This document shows positions 17,206 through 26,708 of a DNA stretch of 64,000 nucleotides, in pieces; within the stretch, counting starts at the first letter, position 1, and each line of letters starts with the position of its first letter. The notes under the pieces were generated by a model that was not told the origin of the DNA, searched no databases, and worked only from the letters and a program-made list of their open reading frames with translations. Location: the NCBI RefSeq assembly GCF_003710815.1, contig NZ_RHHP01000001.1, positions 434,001-498,000 on the forward strand, in the 5' to 3' direction. The position numbers and the translations under genes were made by a program. The DNA comes from Brevibacillus centrosporus. Its GTDB lineage: Bacteria > Bacillota > Bacilli > Brevibacillales > Brevibacillaceae.

Positions 17206-17311
17206 CCTGTTTCCTACTTGATCCTCTCTTCTCCCTCATAAACTCACAAGCTCAGGGCATACTTTTTATGGTTTCTACGCTCATTTCTAGCGCATGACGG
17301 AGGTAATTCCT

Positions 17312-20023
17312 TTGAGCCCATACGTCCTTCCCTTTCAAGCTATCGATAAAGACTCTCTCTCGCTCGTCGGTGGAAAAGGCGCCAACCTTGGTGAACTGAC
17401 GAAAGCGGGTTTTCCTGTGCCCGGGGGCTTTTGTATTACGACAGCAGCTTTTCAAACGCTGATGGAAACAAGCAATGACCTGCAATCGTACCTAGCTTCT
17501 CTCGATGAGCTGGAGCCTGCTGATCTGGAGGGGGTCCGTAAAATTGGAAAAGAGCTTCGTCTACATATCGAATCCCTCGTCATCCCTGAAGAAATTTTGT
17601 CTGCTGTTTTGGCGCATTGGACCAGCCTAGGAACCATGCATGCCTACGCCGTACGTTCCAGCGCGACCGCAGAAGACCTGCCTACCGCCTCCTTCGCGGG
17701 ACAGCAGGAAACCTATCTCAATGTAAAAGGTGAGCTCCAGCTTATCTCGGCCATTCGCGGCTGCTGGGCTTCTCTATTTTCGGATCGCGCCATTGTTTAT
17801 CGGATGAACAATGGGTTTGATCATCGCGAGGTTCTCTTGTCGATCATCGTGCAGCAGATGGTTTTCCCTGATGTGTCCGGCATTATGTTTACCGCTGATC
17901 CAGTCAGTGGGCATCGCGGTGTGATCACCATCGAGGCAAGCCTTGGCTTGGGAGAAGCTCTCGTCTCCGGCCTGGTATCTCCAGACCGTTATCAGCTGAA
18001 AGATAACGAGATCATCGATAGACACATTGCCGCGAAAAAAGTGGCGATTTACGGATTGGCTCAAGGCGGAACGGTCAAGTCCGACATCCCTTTTTCCGAG
18101 CAAATGAAGCAAGCTTTGCCTGATGATCGCATAGGGGAGCTGGCGGATCTGGGCAGAAAAATTGAGAGCCACTACGGAACCGAACAAGACATCGAGTGGG
18201 CATGTGCTGAAGGACAGCTCTATATTCTCCAAGCTCGTCCGATTACCTCCCTCTTTCCCATCCCCGATACGTCAGATAATCAGTTTCACGTCTTTCTGTC
18301 GTTTGGCCACCAGCAAATGATGACAGAAGCGATGTCTCCCATGGCGATCTCTCTATGGAAACAGCTCATGCCTGCTGGCGCTGGCATTGGAGGAGTAAAG
18401 CGTCGCCGGACGTTTGTGGAGGCAGGGGGCCGGCTCTTTATCGATCCGACAGAGATGCTGCAATATGATTTCGCGCAAAAGTTTTTCCCCAAGATGATGG
18501 GATCCATGGATGAACTGATGAGCATGGCGCTTTCAGACGTTTTAAAGCGCGATCATTTTCACAAGACCGTTTCCATGGAGCCGATGAAGCAGCAATTGTT
18601 TCAGGCTGCTGGCCCCCTCGTTACGATTCTGTTGAAAGACTTCATGAGAGAAGACAGCGAGCATGTATACAGCCATATTTTGGAGTTCATGCGCAAACGT
18701 TTACGCGGGACTCGCGAAAAGCTAGCCTCCGTTCACGGTGCTGAAAAAATCAAGGCGCTTGAAGAGAATGCAAGTCATCTCATGATGGATCTGTTTGCCC
18801 ATGATATTCATTACTTCGTTACAGGCATGCTGGCGTTTCAGTTGATTCAGCTGTTTTCAGCCTGGTGGCTGGATCCACCGGAGGATTTGCAGCCTCTGCA
18901 AAAGTCGCTGCCTCATAACGTTACCGCGGAAATGGGACTGCGCTTAGGGGATTTGGCTGACGCTGCACGACCTTATCCCAAGCTGATTGCGTATTTGCAG
19001 CAGCAGGACAAGAAGCAGGATTTTTACCAAGGTCTGGAACAGGTCGAGGGTGGAGACGTCTTTCGCTTGGAGCTTGATAAATTTCTGGACAACTTCGGTG
19101 CCCGCTGCCCAGGAGAAATCGATCTGGCAAAACCGCGTTGGCGAGAAGATCCCTCCATGCTGCTGTCTTCCATCTTGGGACATTTGCGGACCGTCGAGCA
19201 CGGCGAGCACCGTGAACGATTTAAGCAAGGAGCTGCCAAAGCCGAAGAAACCATCAAGAGTATTCTCGAACGTGTCAAGGATACACCTGATGGCGAATTC
19301 AAGCACTCCTTTTTCAAGCGGCTGCTTACGCTGTTTCGCAACATTGGCGGCTTGCGGGAAAATCACAAGTTTGTCGTCGTCCTCCATTTTGATCTCTACA
19401 AAAAAGCCATACTGGAAGAAGCAAAAGGCCTCGTGGAGATTGAGACGCTTGCGGATGAAAAGGATGTCTTTTTCTTGAGCCTAGGCGAGCTGAAAGAGGT
19501 GTTGGACCATACCTTTTCAGGCGATCTGTCTGCTTTGATTCAGTCGCGCAAGCAGGCCTATGAGCATTATCAAAAGCTCACGCCTCCTCGGGTCATGACC
19601 AGCGAGGGAGAAATCATCGTCGGCAAGAGGGATCTTTCCTCGTTCCCGGAAGGTGCCCTCGTCGGTACGCCTGTATCGCCGGGTGTCGTGGAGGGATACG
19701 CGAAAATCGTCTTGAAACCGGAAAGCGCTTCTCTACAGCCGGGCGAAATCCTGATCGCTCCCTTCACAGACCCGGGCTGGACGCCATTGTTCCATCAAGC
19801 AAAAGGTCTCGTGATGGAGGTCGGCGGAATGATGACACATGGTGCTGTCGTAGCCCGGGAATATGGAATCCCGGCGGTCGCGGGAATCGATGGTGCGACT
19901 CGCGAGATCAAGGATGGACAATGGATTCGTTTAGATGGAACGCAGGGCTACGTGCTTGTAACCGAAGAACCGAAACAGCAAGACCAAGGAGAGCAGCAGG
20001 AAACCTCCACACCCACCCAATGA
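17312..20023 (+). CDS. Rifampicin phosphotransferase / PEP synthase-family enzyme
   Basis: About 903 aa from a TTG start that lies seven bases after GGAGGTAA; the in-frame ATG at 17294 has no site. Domain order: ATP-grasp/PEP-utilising ATP-binding domain (residues ~5-310, with VGGKGANLGEL and AVRSSATAEDLPTASFAGQQ), a large helical middle domain, and a swivelling His domain with GGMMTHGAVVAREYGIPAVAG, where His843 is the phospho-carrier. This architecture is shared by rifampicin phosphotransferase (Rph) and B. subtilis Pps. Length and order (ATP, middle, His last) fit Rph, which inactivates rifamycins using ATP. True PEP synthase activity is not excluded. It is monocistronic with a terminator. 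Confidence 0.83.
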   Translation: MSPYVLPFQAIDKDSLSLVGGKGANLGELTKAGFPVPGGFCITTAAFQTLMETSNDLQSYLASLDELEPADLEGVRKIGKELRLHIESLVIPEEILSAVLAHWTSLGTMHAYAVRSSATAEDLPTASFAGQQETYLNVKGELQLISAIRGCWASLFSDRAIVYRMNNGFDHREVLLSIIVQQMVFPDVSGIMFTADPVSGHRGVITIEASLGLGEALVSGLVSPDRYQLKDNEIIDRHIAAKKVAIYGLAQGGTVKSDIPFSEQMKQALPDDRIGELADLGRKIESHYGTEQDIEWACAEGQLYILQARPITSLFPIPDTSDNQFHVFLSFGHQQMMTEAMSPMAISLWKQLMPAGAGIGGVKRRRTFVEAGGRLFIDPTEMLQYDFAQKFFPKMMGSMDELMSMALSDVLKRDHFHKTVSMEPMKQQLFQAAGPLVTILLKDFMREDSEHVYSHILEFMRKRLRGTREKLASVHGAEKIKALEENASHLMMDLFAHDIHYFVTGMLAFQLIQLFSAWWLDPPEDLQPLQKSLPHNVTAEMGLRLGDLADAARPYPKLIAYLQQQDKKQDFYQGLEQVEGGDVFRLELDKFLDNFGARCPGEIDLAKPRWREDPSMLLSSILGHLRTVEHGEHRERFKQGAAKAEETIKSILERVKDTPDGEFKHSFFKRLLTLFRNIGGLRENHKFVVVLHFDLYKKAILEEAKGLVEIETLADEKDVFFLSLGELKEVLDHTFSGDLSALIQSRKQAYEHYQKLTPPRVMTSEGEIIVGKRDLSSFPEGALVGTPVSPGVVEGYAKIVLKPESASLQPGEILIAPFTDPGWTPLFHQAKGLVMEVGGMMTHGAVVAREYGIPAVAGIDGATREIKDGQWIRLDGTQGYVLVTEEPKQQDQGEQQETSTPTQ

Positions 20024-20037
20024 CAAAAAGGAAAAAG

Positions 20038-20090
20038 AGCGGGTAACCGATGCCAAAGCGCTTGGCGTTCTGTTACCCGCTTTCTCTTTC
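20038..20090 (+). terminator. Terminator of the rph-like gene
   Basis: The outer stem AGCGGGTAAC / GTTACCCGCT encloses an inner hairpin (GCCAA..TTGGC) and is followed by TTCTCTTTC. Confidence 0.75.
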
Positions 20091-20150
20091 ATACTACCTA
20101 GCTAAAATCGGTCATAGGCTTCGGCTGGGCTGCTAACCTTCCATTCCCGT

Positions 20151-21749
20151 CTATCGAGCATAGCAAACCTGTCCTCCAATAACCGTCATTTCAATTTTGG
20201 TCTCCAAGAGCTCATCCGGGTCCATCGAGAACAGATCATGAGAGTATACCGTCATATCTGCAAACTTTCCGCGAGTCAGTGTACCTTTCAGGTGGTCTTC
20301 ACCCGTGACTGTGGCGCTTCCGAGTGTAAACAGATGGATGGCTTCCTGCATGGTCAGCTTTTCATGCGGGAGATAGCCACCATGAGTATCCCCTGGCGCT
20401 TTTCGTGTGACAGCTGCATGAATACCAAGCAGCGGGTCGATTGGTTCTACCGGGGTGTCGGATCCAGCCGCGCAAATGATTCCTTTTTCCATCATCGTTT
20501 TCCAGATGTACGAATATTGAATGCGCTCCTCGCCTACCCGATCAATGACCCAAGGGAAGTCACCCGCTAAAAAGCGTGGCTGTATATCGGCAATGCGGTG
20601 AGGGAGTGCCAGACGATCCAGCAAATCCGGCCGCAGGATCTGTGTATGGATGAGCCGATCCCGATAGGCGACAGGAGAGAATTGATCCAGACTGTCTAAA
20701 ACCATTTCCAATGCCATGTCTCCAATTGTATGGACAGCGATCGGCATTTCGAGCTTACGGGCTTGACGTACCAGCTCTGTCAAAGCCTCCTGCTCATGTA
20801 CCGGATAGCCGCTAGTCGTTGCATCATCCGCATACGGTGCCGACAAATACGCGGTTCGACGCCCCAGTGCACCATCTGCAAAGATTTTGACAGCCCCAAT
20901 ATTCACATGATGATTCCCGTAGCCTGCCCGCATCTGCGTTTCACGGAGCTCAGGGAGACTCGTGTAATAAACGAGCAGGTTGCAGCGCAGCGCGAGATTT
21001 TCCCCATTGATCAACTCATCGTACAGACGATAGGTCTGGATGAGGCCACCCAAATCCCGACAGTCTTCCGTATGTGCACCTGTCAATCCATGCGCAAGCG
21101 CATAACGAACCGAACCACGCAAAGCATTCTTCAAGGCTTCATAGCTCGGTTTTGGGATGTGCGGCGTAATGAGGTTGGACGCTGTTTCGAGCAGCATACC
21201 TGTCGGCTTCCCCGTAGCCGGATCATGCACAATCACGCCACCTGCCGGAACAGCCATGTCAGGATGGTAGTTGCTCAGCTCCAGCGCTTTGCTGTTCACG
21301 AGATTGGCATGCCCGCAAATGCGCGACAAAAGAAGCGGACAGTGTGGCGCTACCAGATCCAGCTCCTCGATCGTAGGAATTCCCCCGCCACCGACGAACA
21401 GGTTTTCATCCCAGCCAAAGCCTTGTATCCATTCATCCGGAGCGGTTTGCTCCGCTTTTTGTTTAATCAGGAAAAGCATCTCGTCCTTGGACGTCGCTTT
21501 GCTCAGATCGAGCTGTTGAAAGGTCAACCCTAGCCAGCCGAGATGAAGATGGCTATCGATCAGCCCCGGTGTTGCGGTTTTGCCCTGAAGATCGACAATA
21601 TGTACATCGCTTCGACCCCATTGGAGTGTCATATCCGCATGTGTGCCCAGATCATGCACAATCCCATCTTTGACAACAATCGCTTCTACGAACAGGTGCT
21701 GCGGGTCCCCCGTATAAATGCGTCCATTGGTAAAAATTGTGGTGGCCAT
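20151..21749 (-). CDS. YtcJ-like metal-dependent amidohydrolase
   Basis: A 532-aa amidohydrolase-superfamily protein. It has the N-terminal beta-sandwich start (TIFTNGRIYTGD), the metal-binding motif DSHLHL with H67 and H69, the long insertion typical of the YtcJ/NfdA group, a C-terminal AAGSDTPVEPIDPLLGIHAAV segment with the metal aspartate, and VTGEDHLKGTLTRGKFADM closing the barrel. Members hydrolyse N-formyl or related amides, but most have unknown substrates. AAAGGAG lies seven bases before the ATG. The MFS gene next door is divergent, so a shared regulatory region (21750-21963) is possible. Confidence 0.87.
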   Translation of the reverse strand: MATTIFTNGRIYTGDPQHLFVEAIVVKDGIVHDLGTHADMTLQWGRSDVHIVDLQGKTATPGLIDSHLHLGWLGLTFQQLDLSKATSKDEMLFLIKQKAEQTAPDEWIQGFGWDENLFVGGGGIPTIEELDLVAPHCPLLLSRICGHANLVNSKALELSNYHPDMAVPAGGVIVHDPATGKPTGMLLETASNLITPHIPKPSYEALKNALRGSVRYALAHGLTGAHTEDCRDLGGLIQTYRLYDELINGENLALRCNLLVYYTSLPELRETQMRAGYGNHHVNIGAVKIFADGALGRRTAYLSAPYADDATTSGYPVHEQEALTELVRQARKLEMPIAVHTIGDMALEMVLDSLDQFSPVAYRDRLIHTQILRPDLLDRLALPHRIADIQPRFLAGDFPWVIDRVGEERIQYSYIWKTMMEKGIICAAGSDTPVEPIDPLLGIHAAVTRKAPGDTHGGYLPHEKLTMQEAIHLFTLGSATVTGEDHLKGTLTRGKFADMTVYSHDLFSMDPDELLETKIEMTVIGGQVCYAR

Positions 21750-21963
21750 GTCATTGCTCCTTTGTTTTAGCTTTTCACCTTCTCCTTATTTGGGTAACGG
21801 GTTGCCCTTTTCCTTCCTGTTGTCAAAGATTTTTGTTTTTTCTATTTAATGAAAACAACGCCAAGGACATGGAAAATGCCGGTTTACCGTCTATTCCCTG
21901 TCTCAATCGGGCAGGTTATGAACGAAGACCATTCCACTTACATCCGATGGGAGGGGCAGACAA

Positions 21964-23271
21964 ATGCACCAAAAGACGAAATCCGGCTTCCCCGCCACCC
22001 TTCAAAAGCTGTGGCAATCGAATCAGGAGGAATCTTCTGCCCATGGGAACGGGCAGCTCGACAACCAATCCAAGCTCCTGCTATTCGTCAACGTTCTCTT
22101 CATCACCGCTGGCGCTTTATCCGGCACGTTCGTCAACGTCTACCTATGGAAAGTGAAAAGCCAGTTCGCTCCCATCGCGTGGTTTACGTTGTGCACACAC
22201 CTGGCTGGATCCCTTACCTTTTGGCTGGCTGGCGCTTGGGTGAAGCGTTATAACAAAATGAATGCTCTCCGGCTGGGGATGGCGATGTCCGCCCTCTTCT
22301 ATCTGCTGGTGCTTGTACTGGGAACGAACGTCGTATCGTATGCGGCCGCCCTGGGACTCGTTCAAGGCATGGCGGTCGGCTTTTTCTGGCTCGCTTTCAA
22401 TGTCGTGTATTTTGAGATTACGGGCCCAGACAATCGGGACCTTTTCAACGGCTGGGCTGGACTGCTCGCTTCTGGCGGCGGTATGATTGCCCCCTGGATC
22501 TCCGGCTATCTGATCTCGCGTATGACAAGCACCAAAGGATATGCGCTGATCTTCACCCTCTCGTTGATTCTGTTCGTCGTGGGCGTCATCATCAGCTTTT
22601 TCCTGAAAAAGCGGCAGTCCGAGGGAGATTACTCCTGGAGCTTTGCTTATCACAGTCTGCGACAGGATGCCAACTGGCGCTGGGCTTTTGGCGCTTTGGC
22701 TGGTCAAGGACTGCGAGAAGGCGTTTTTGGCTTTATCATCGGTCTCATGGTCTACATCGCAACCAAGAGTGAAATGACGTTGGGCAATTACTGGCTGATT
22801 ACCTCGGCAGTTGGTCTGGTCAGCTACTATGCGGTGGGCAAATGGTTCAAGCCGCAAAACCGTCAGTGGGTCATGCTTTGCGGAGCACTCGTGATGAGCG
22901 GCATCGTCACGCTGTTTTTCTGGCAGGTCAGCTATGCTACGCTGCTCATTTTTGGGGTGGCAGTGGGCCTGGCCTATCCACTTTTTTCGGTTCCGATGAT
23001 CTCCACGGTTTTTGATCTGATCGGCTCCAATGAAGAGAGCGCAAAGAACCGCGTCGAGTTTGTCGTGCTGAGGGAATTTGGATTGGATGCCGGACGTATG
23101 GTGGGGATTCTCGTCTTTCTCATGGTGACGTCCTTTAGCACCTCGCCCATTGCGTTAAACTGGTTGGTTTTCTTGATTGGCTTGGGTCCTTTGATTGCTT
23201 GGTATTGTATGAGGAAAGTATTTGCGCGGGTAAGCGTGGATGCGGGTGGCGGGAAAAGGGATGGGCAATAG
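21964..23271 (+). CDS. Major facilitator superfamily transporter (YqgE-like)
   Basis: A 435-aa protein with about 12 transmembrane helices after a polar N-terminus of ~35 residues. Visible segments include LLLFVNVLFITAGALSGTFV, GVAVGLAYPLFSVPMI and a long middle loop near residue 215-235. The family has weak substrate prediction. GGAGGGG lies eight bases before the ATG. The gene ends with a terminator hairpin. It is divergent from the amidohydrolase, which may supply or use the same compound, but this is speculation. Confidence 0.85.
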   Translation: MHQKTKSGFPATLQKLWQSNQEESSAHGNGQLDNQSKLLLFVNVLFITAGALSGTFVNVYLWKVKSQFAPIAWFTLCTHLAGSLTFWLAGAWVKRYNKMNALRLGMAMSALFYLLVLVLGTNVVSYAAALGLVQGMAVGFFWLAFNVVYFEITGPDNRDLFNGWAGLLASGGGMIAPWISGYLISRMTSTKGYALIFTLSLILFVVGVIISFFLKKRQSEGDYSWSFAYHSLRQDANWRWAFGALAGQGLREGVFGFIIGLMVYIATKSEMTLGNYWLITSAVGLVSYYAVGKWFKPQNRQWVMLCGALVMSGIVTLFFWQVSYATLLIFGVAVGLAYPLFSVPMISTVFDLIGSNEESAKNRVEFVVLREFGLDAGRMVGILVFLMVTSFSTSPIALNWLVFLIGLGPLIAWYCMRKVFARVSVDAGGGKRDGQ

Positions 23272-23279
23272 AGCAAACT

Positions 23280-23329
23280 AGCGGGACCGTGTCTGAGAGT
23301 TGAATACTATCGACCTGTCCCGCTTTTTC
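23280..23329 (+). terminator. Terminator of the MFS gene
   Basis: AGCGGGAC / GTCCCGCT stem with a 29-nt loop followed by TTTTCC. Confidence 0.65.
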
Positions 23330-23465
23330 CGCTCCTCCTCGTCTACACTCCATAAACGTAGTTCTTCGTTCCTTTCTTGTTGCGAATAGTCAGCACGTTC
23401 ATTAAAAAAGACTTCTGTTTGCGTCACAAATCTTTACAAACGCAAGCAATCTCATTCGTTTCGGC

Positions 23466-24115
23466 TTAATAAAAATCAGATGCTTTATTCCTTCGAAGCC
23501 AGCTTACCATGAACTCGAGCAATTCAATGGAATAGGTATGGTCTTTTGCTGTAGAAGGCATTGTCTCTATAATTGTCTTCACATTATTTTCAATCGTCAC
23601 GGCTTCAATAAAACAAACCAAATTTGGGTTAAACGAGTGGATTGCCTGGAAGTAGCGTTTCTGAGGCTCAATGAACCTTAGATTCATTTCAAACCCCCTT
23701 CTCCTTCTAGATCGATCTCCTTCCTTTCTCCTTCGCAGCTCTGTTTCTCTCGTACTAAGGAGATAATACTTATCTGGAAAACCGATCTTCTTTGCGAGCA
23801 AATGTTTGCGGTAGAACTCCTCAACAAAGTCGAGTGACTGCCCTCCGAACAAAGAAAATCAAATGCCCAATTGTACCATAATGGTTGAAATAGATCGATA
23901 TCGATTACAACAAAAGGATGATTCTTACCTTTCTCCTCTGCGATCTGCCATCGATCAACTTGACGTTCAAAAAACCATTCTGGATATACGGAGTCCGGAG
24001 GCTCCCACCAAGCATTCACTTCAGGAATATGATAACCATTAAACTTCGCTGCCAACTCACTTGATGTTGCTGTCTTACCGGCTGCACTTGCACCTTCTAT
24101 GCTAATGACCGCCAT
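23466..24115 (-). pseudogene. P-loop kinase-like gene with a one-base frameshift
   Basis: The ATG at 24115 has GGAGGG just upstream and overlaps the end of the Nudix gene by 14 bp. The first part reads MAVISIEGASAAGKTATSS (Walker A, residues 8-15) up to NWAFDFL. The frame is then lost in a CTTTG run near 23850-23860, and the minus-one frame continues without gap as FGGQSLDFVEEFYRKHLLAKK to the stop at 23466. Adding one T restores a single 216-aa protein of the nucleotide/aminoglycoside-kinase-like P-loop type. The break may be a real mutation, a programmed slip or an assembly error. The substrate is unknown. Confidence 0.75.
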
Positions 24116-24623
24116 TTGCGCCCTCCACGATGTCTTTAGCATTTACGTGTTTGATCGTATGGACACATTCTGAAGCTCCTTGACCCGTCAACAGCTCAAA
24201 AAGCCCATCTGGAACCAGCATTCGCGCGGGATTATCCCGAAAAGCAGTCACGGGCATCCAAACGGCTATAAACTTCTTTTCTCCTTCGTATCCTTCGATG
24301 TACTCCCGATTGTAGAGATTGCTTGCGCACAGCTTTGCTTCATAGATAAAATCGAATTCGTGCCCACCATCGCCGTAATAGTCGTAAATGTTCTCGATGA
24401 TTCCCAATAGCTTTACATCTGTTAGATCCTGATTGATTTCTTCCTTTACTTCGCGAATCAATGCTGACTTGCTGTCTTCCCCGTACTCGATAGTTCCTCC
24501 TACTGGGCGAAAGGTAATGACACCCTCCTCTTCCGGAAATTGTTCCAGCAAAATAGAATCCTCTTTCCAAATGATACAGAGGGAAGACGCTCTGTATTTT
24601 TGCGTTTGAGAGATACGAATCAC
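24102..24623 (-). CDS. Nudix hydrolase
   Basis: A 173-aa protein with a Nudix box at residues 43-65: G43-x5-E49-x7-R57-E58-V59-x-E61-E62. The usual final glycine is replaced by N64. The catalytic glutamates that bind Mg2+ are intact. Such enzymes hydrolyse nucleoside diphosphates linked to another moiety; the substrate is not predictable. The annotated start is a GTG with AAGGGA directly abutting it, so the true start is uncertain. It overlaps the downstream kinase-like gene by 14 bp, so the two were probably translationally coupled. Confidence 0.83.
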   Translation of the reverse strand: MIRISQTQKYRASSLCIIWKEDSILLEQFPEEEGVITFRPVGGTIEYGEDSKSALIREVKEEINQDLTDVKLLGIIENIYDYYGDGGHEFDFIYEAKLCASNLYNREYIEGYEGEKKFIAVWMPVTAFRDNPARMLVPDGLFELLTGQGASECVHTIKHVNAKDIVEGANGGH

Positions 24624-24647
24624 TCCCTTACATTTGTTGGGAGTCTG

Positions 24648-24676
24648 ATTTTATTACAAAATTTTGGAAATGTAAA
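24648..24676 (-). promoter_or_regulatory. Promoter of the Nudix-kinase unit
   Basis: On the minus strand TTTACA, exactly 17 bases, then TAAAAT, about 25 bp before the GTG start. It is a good housekeeping-type promoter. Confidence 0.6.
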
Positions 24677-24742
24677 GCTCATGGGTAGTCAAATTTTGAA
24701 AAGGGCATGATTGCGAAAAAAACTTTCAGCCCCCCTGAGTAA

Positions 24743-25990
24743 TTAGGATATCTTTGCTCGATATTCGTCTAGAATACGATGCTCCATTTTTTCTTGTACC
24801 TGTTCAAGGATTTCCTGATGAACTCTGTTATACTCCTCCTCTGAAATCTGGAAAGCTGGGGCAACTTCTTTCCCCTGCACCATCGCGATTCGCAGATGAG
24901 TGGCTGGGTGTGTCGTGTCCATGCTACCTTGGCTTCTCTCCAGCACTTTCTGAACGCGGGCTTTCTCTTTCATAGGAAGCTTGGCAAAGATCTCCCGAAG
25001 CTGCTCCCCTAGTGTCATGCTTTGCTTCTGTATGGCGTGTCTTCCAATTAACGAATCAACCACATCCCCCATATGTGCGATCTGCAGCATGGAAATGAGA
25101 TTTTGGGTACCTGCAAGCTTAACGGCCATACGATCTGCCTCATATTCAGCCCGTTGACTCTGATTCCAAAAAAGCTGAGTGAGAATAAATAATAAACGGT
25201 AGGGAATCCAAAAGAGAATACGCATAATCCCTCTGCTAATCGTCGCGACGAATGAAAAATAATATTCATCATCATCTCGTATTGGATCTAACAAATCACA
25301 CCAATTGAGAAGGATCCGATGTGCATGCGCAACCAGAAGACTCCGTCGCACATCGTTATTGCAGCAATGAGCAAGCTCATGAGCGATCAAAGCTGTCAAT
25401 TCACCGGGTGCATAGGCAAATAACAGGGGATATCCAATCACAACGATTCGTCTTCGATTCTACCCGTATTCGGTTGTATACGCTTCATAGTGAGGAGAAA
25501 GAGCAAACTGAATATCTTTTTCAATTCCCATTTTTTCTTTGATCGTTTCCAACATCTTCATTGTATTGGGATGCTGGGCAGAATTCAAAGTCATTACCTT
25601 TTTCGGCAACCTATTTGGCCGAGGGCGCGACAGCCAGGTTACTAGGAGAATAAGCACACAACCAATAAGAATGAAGGGGCTCTGATACCAAGAAATAAGT
25701 CCATATACGGAAAAAAGAAAACCTGCTATTGAACTGCCAATGATCACAAGTGAATAGACGGATGCGGCTTTTTCGCTTAACCCCTTTTTGGTTAAATTTT
25801 CAGGATGCTCCTCAAGCTCTTTGAACAGAGCCTGGCCATACGAAAAACGCATGTGCCTCTCCATCCGCTCCCATACCGTTTTTGATCGTTCGTTCTTTGG
25901 CATAGGTAGATTCCAGTCACAGTTTTCACACCATAACGGGTACCCCTCGTTTAATACAATTTCCGTTCCACAAGAAGGACATGGCTTCAC
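24743..25990 (-). pseudogene. M48-type membrane metallopeptidase interrupted by an in-frame TAG
   Basis: A 415-codon frame. The N-terminus is a zinc ribbon (C4, C7, C21, C24: MKPCPSCG...WCENCDW). Two transmembrane helices follow at about residues 84-125. The peptidase core has HELAH at 204-208 with the third ligand in EYEADRMA, the pattern of M48 (HtpX/Ste24-like) proteases, and a C-terminal ATHLRI motif. Codon 177 (25460-25462) is TAG, between TTEYG and NRRRIVVIGYPLLF, with no frame change, so the gene is broken by one nonsense codon unless it is read through. A downstream GTG at 25441 has no convincing ribosome-binding site. Confidence 0.8.
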
Positions 25991-26189
25991 AAATTTCCCC
26001 TCCTACACACCCTTAGAAAGATAGGGTGCTGTCTGAAAGTATTTTAACACGATGCTTTTGTTTGTAAGAGGATAATTTGGAATTTATTAGACTTTCAAAT
26101 AAGAATTTTGACAGGTGCACCTCCCTCACCTATTGGTATAATTATCTAGGAAATAAACACCACAGAGAAAATACCAAGGAGAAACCGTC

Positions 26190-26615
26190 ATGCAGAAAAA
26201 AATGATCCTGTTCCTTCTTGCTGTCTTGTTTGCGATCGGCTCCTATTTCTTCGAGCAGAAGAGCCCGCAGACGCCGACGAGCAACACAGAAGCGGACTAC
26301 GTGCTGGAATTCCCGAGCAGCAAATACCCGCAGACGGCCGAGCATATCCGTTCTGCCATCGCGAAAGGACATTCCGCCGTGTGTACGATCGACCGAAAAG
26401 GGGCAGATGAAAACAGGGAGCAATCCCTCAAAGGCGTTCCCACCAAACCTCGTTACGATCGAGATGAGTGGCCGATGGCGATGTGCCAAGAGGGTGGCAG
26501 TGGTGCAGATATTGCCTACATCTCTCCATCCGACAATCGCGGGGCTGGCTCCTGGATTGCCAATCAGGTAGAGGACTACCCCGATGGGACTCGCGTAAAA
26601 ATTGTCATCAAATAA
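26190..26615 (+). CDS. nucB: Secreted nuclease NucB
   Basis: A 141-aa protein with an N-terminal signal/anchor (MILFLLAVLFAIGSYFF) and the NucA/NucB DNase domain: HIRSAIAKGHSAVCTIDRKGAD, LKGVPTKPRYDRDEWPMAMC, GGSGADIAYISPSDNRGAGSW. The order and spacing match B. subtilis NucB, an extracellular sporulation-associated DNase that degrades DNA of the mother cell or biofilm. AAGGAGA precedes the ATG. It is monocistronic; upstream is a 10-bp palindrome AGGTGCACCT and a TATAAT box. Confidence 0.9.
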   Translation: MQKKMILFLLAVLFAIGSYFFEQKSPQTPTSNTEADYVLEFPSSKYPQTAEHIRSAIAKGHSAVCTIDRKGADENREQSLKGVPTKPRYDRDEWPMAMCQEGGSGADIAYISPSDNRGAGSWIANQVEDYPDGTRVKIVIK

Positions 26616-26620
26616 AAACC

Positions 26621-26652
26621 AAACCCGCCTCGGATTGATCCTTGGCGGGTTT
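26621..26652. terminator. Hairpin between nucB and the convergent TetR gene
   Basis: AAACCCGCC / GGCGGGTTT with a 14-nt loop. The minus-strand side continues GGTTTTTATT, a better T-run than the plus side, so it mainly serves the TetR gene. Confidence 0.6.
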
Positions 26653-26708
26653 GTCAAAAGCAATAAGAACATGTCTGTTCCTCACGTCGATCCACAGTGA
26701 GTTTCATT

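Noticed and set aside
17294..17311. ATG at 17294 as the start of the rph-like gene
   Set aside because: No ribosome-binding site precedes it, whereas GGAGGTAA lies seven bases before the TTG at 17312.
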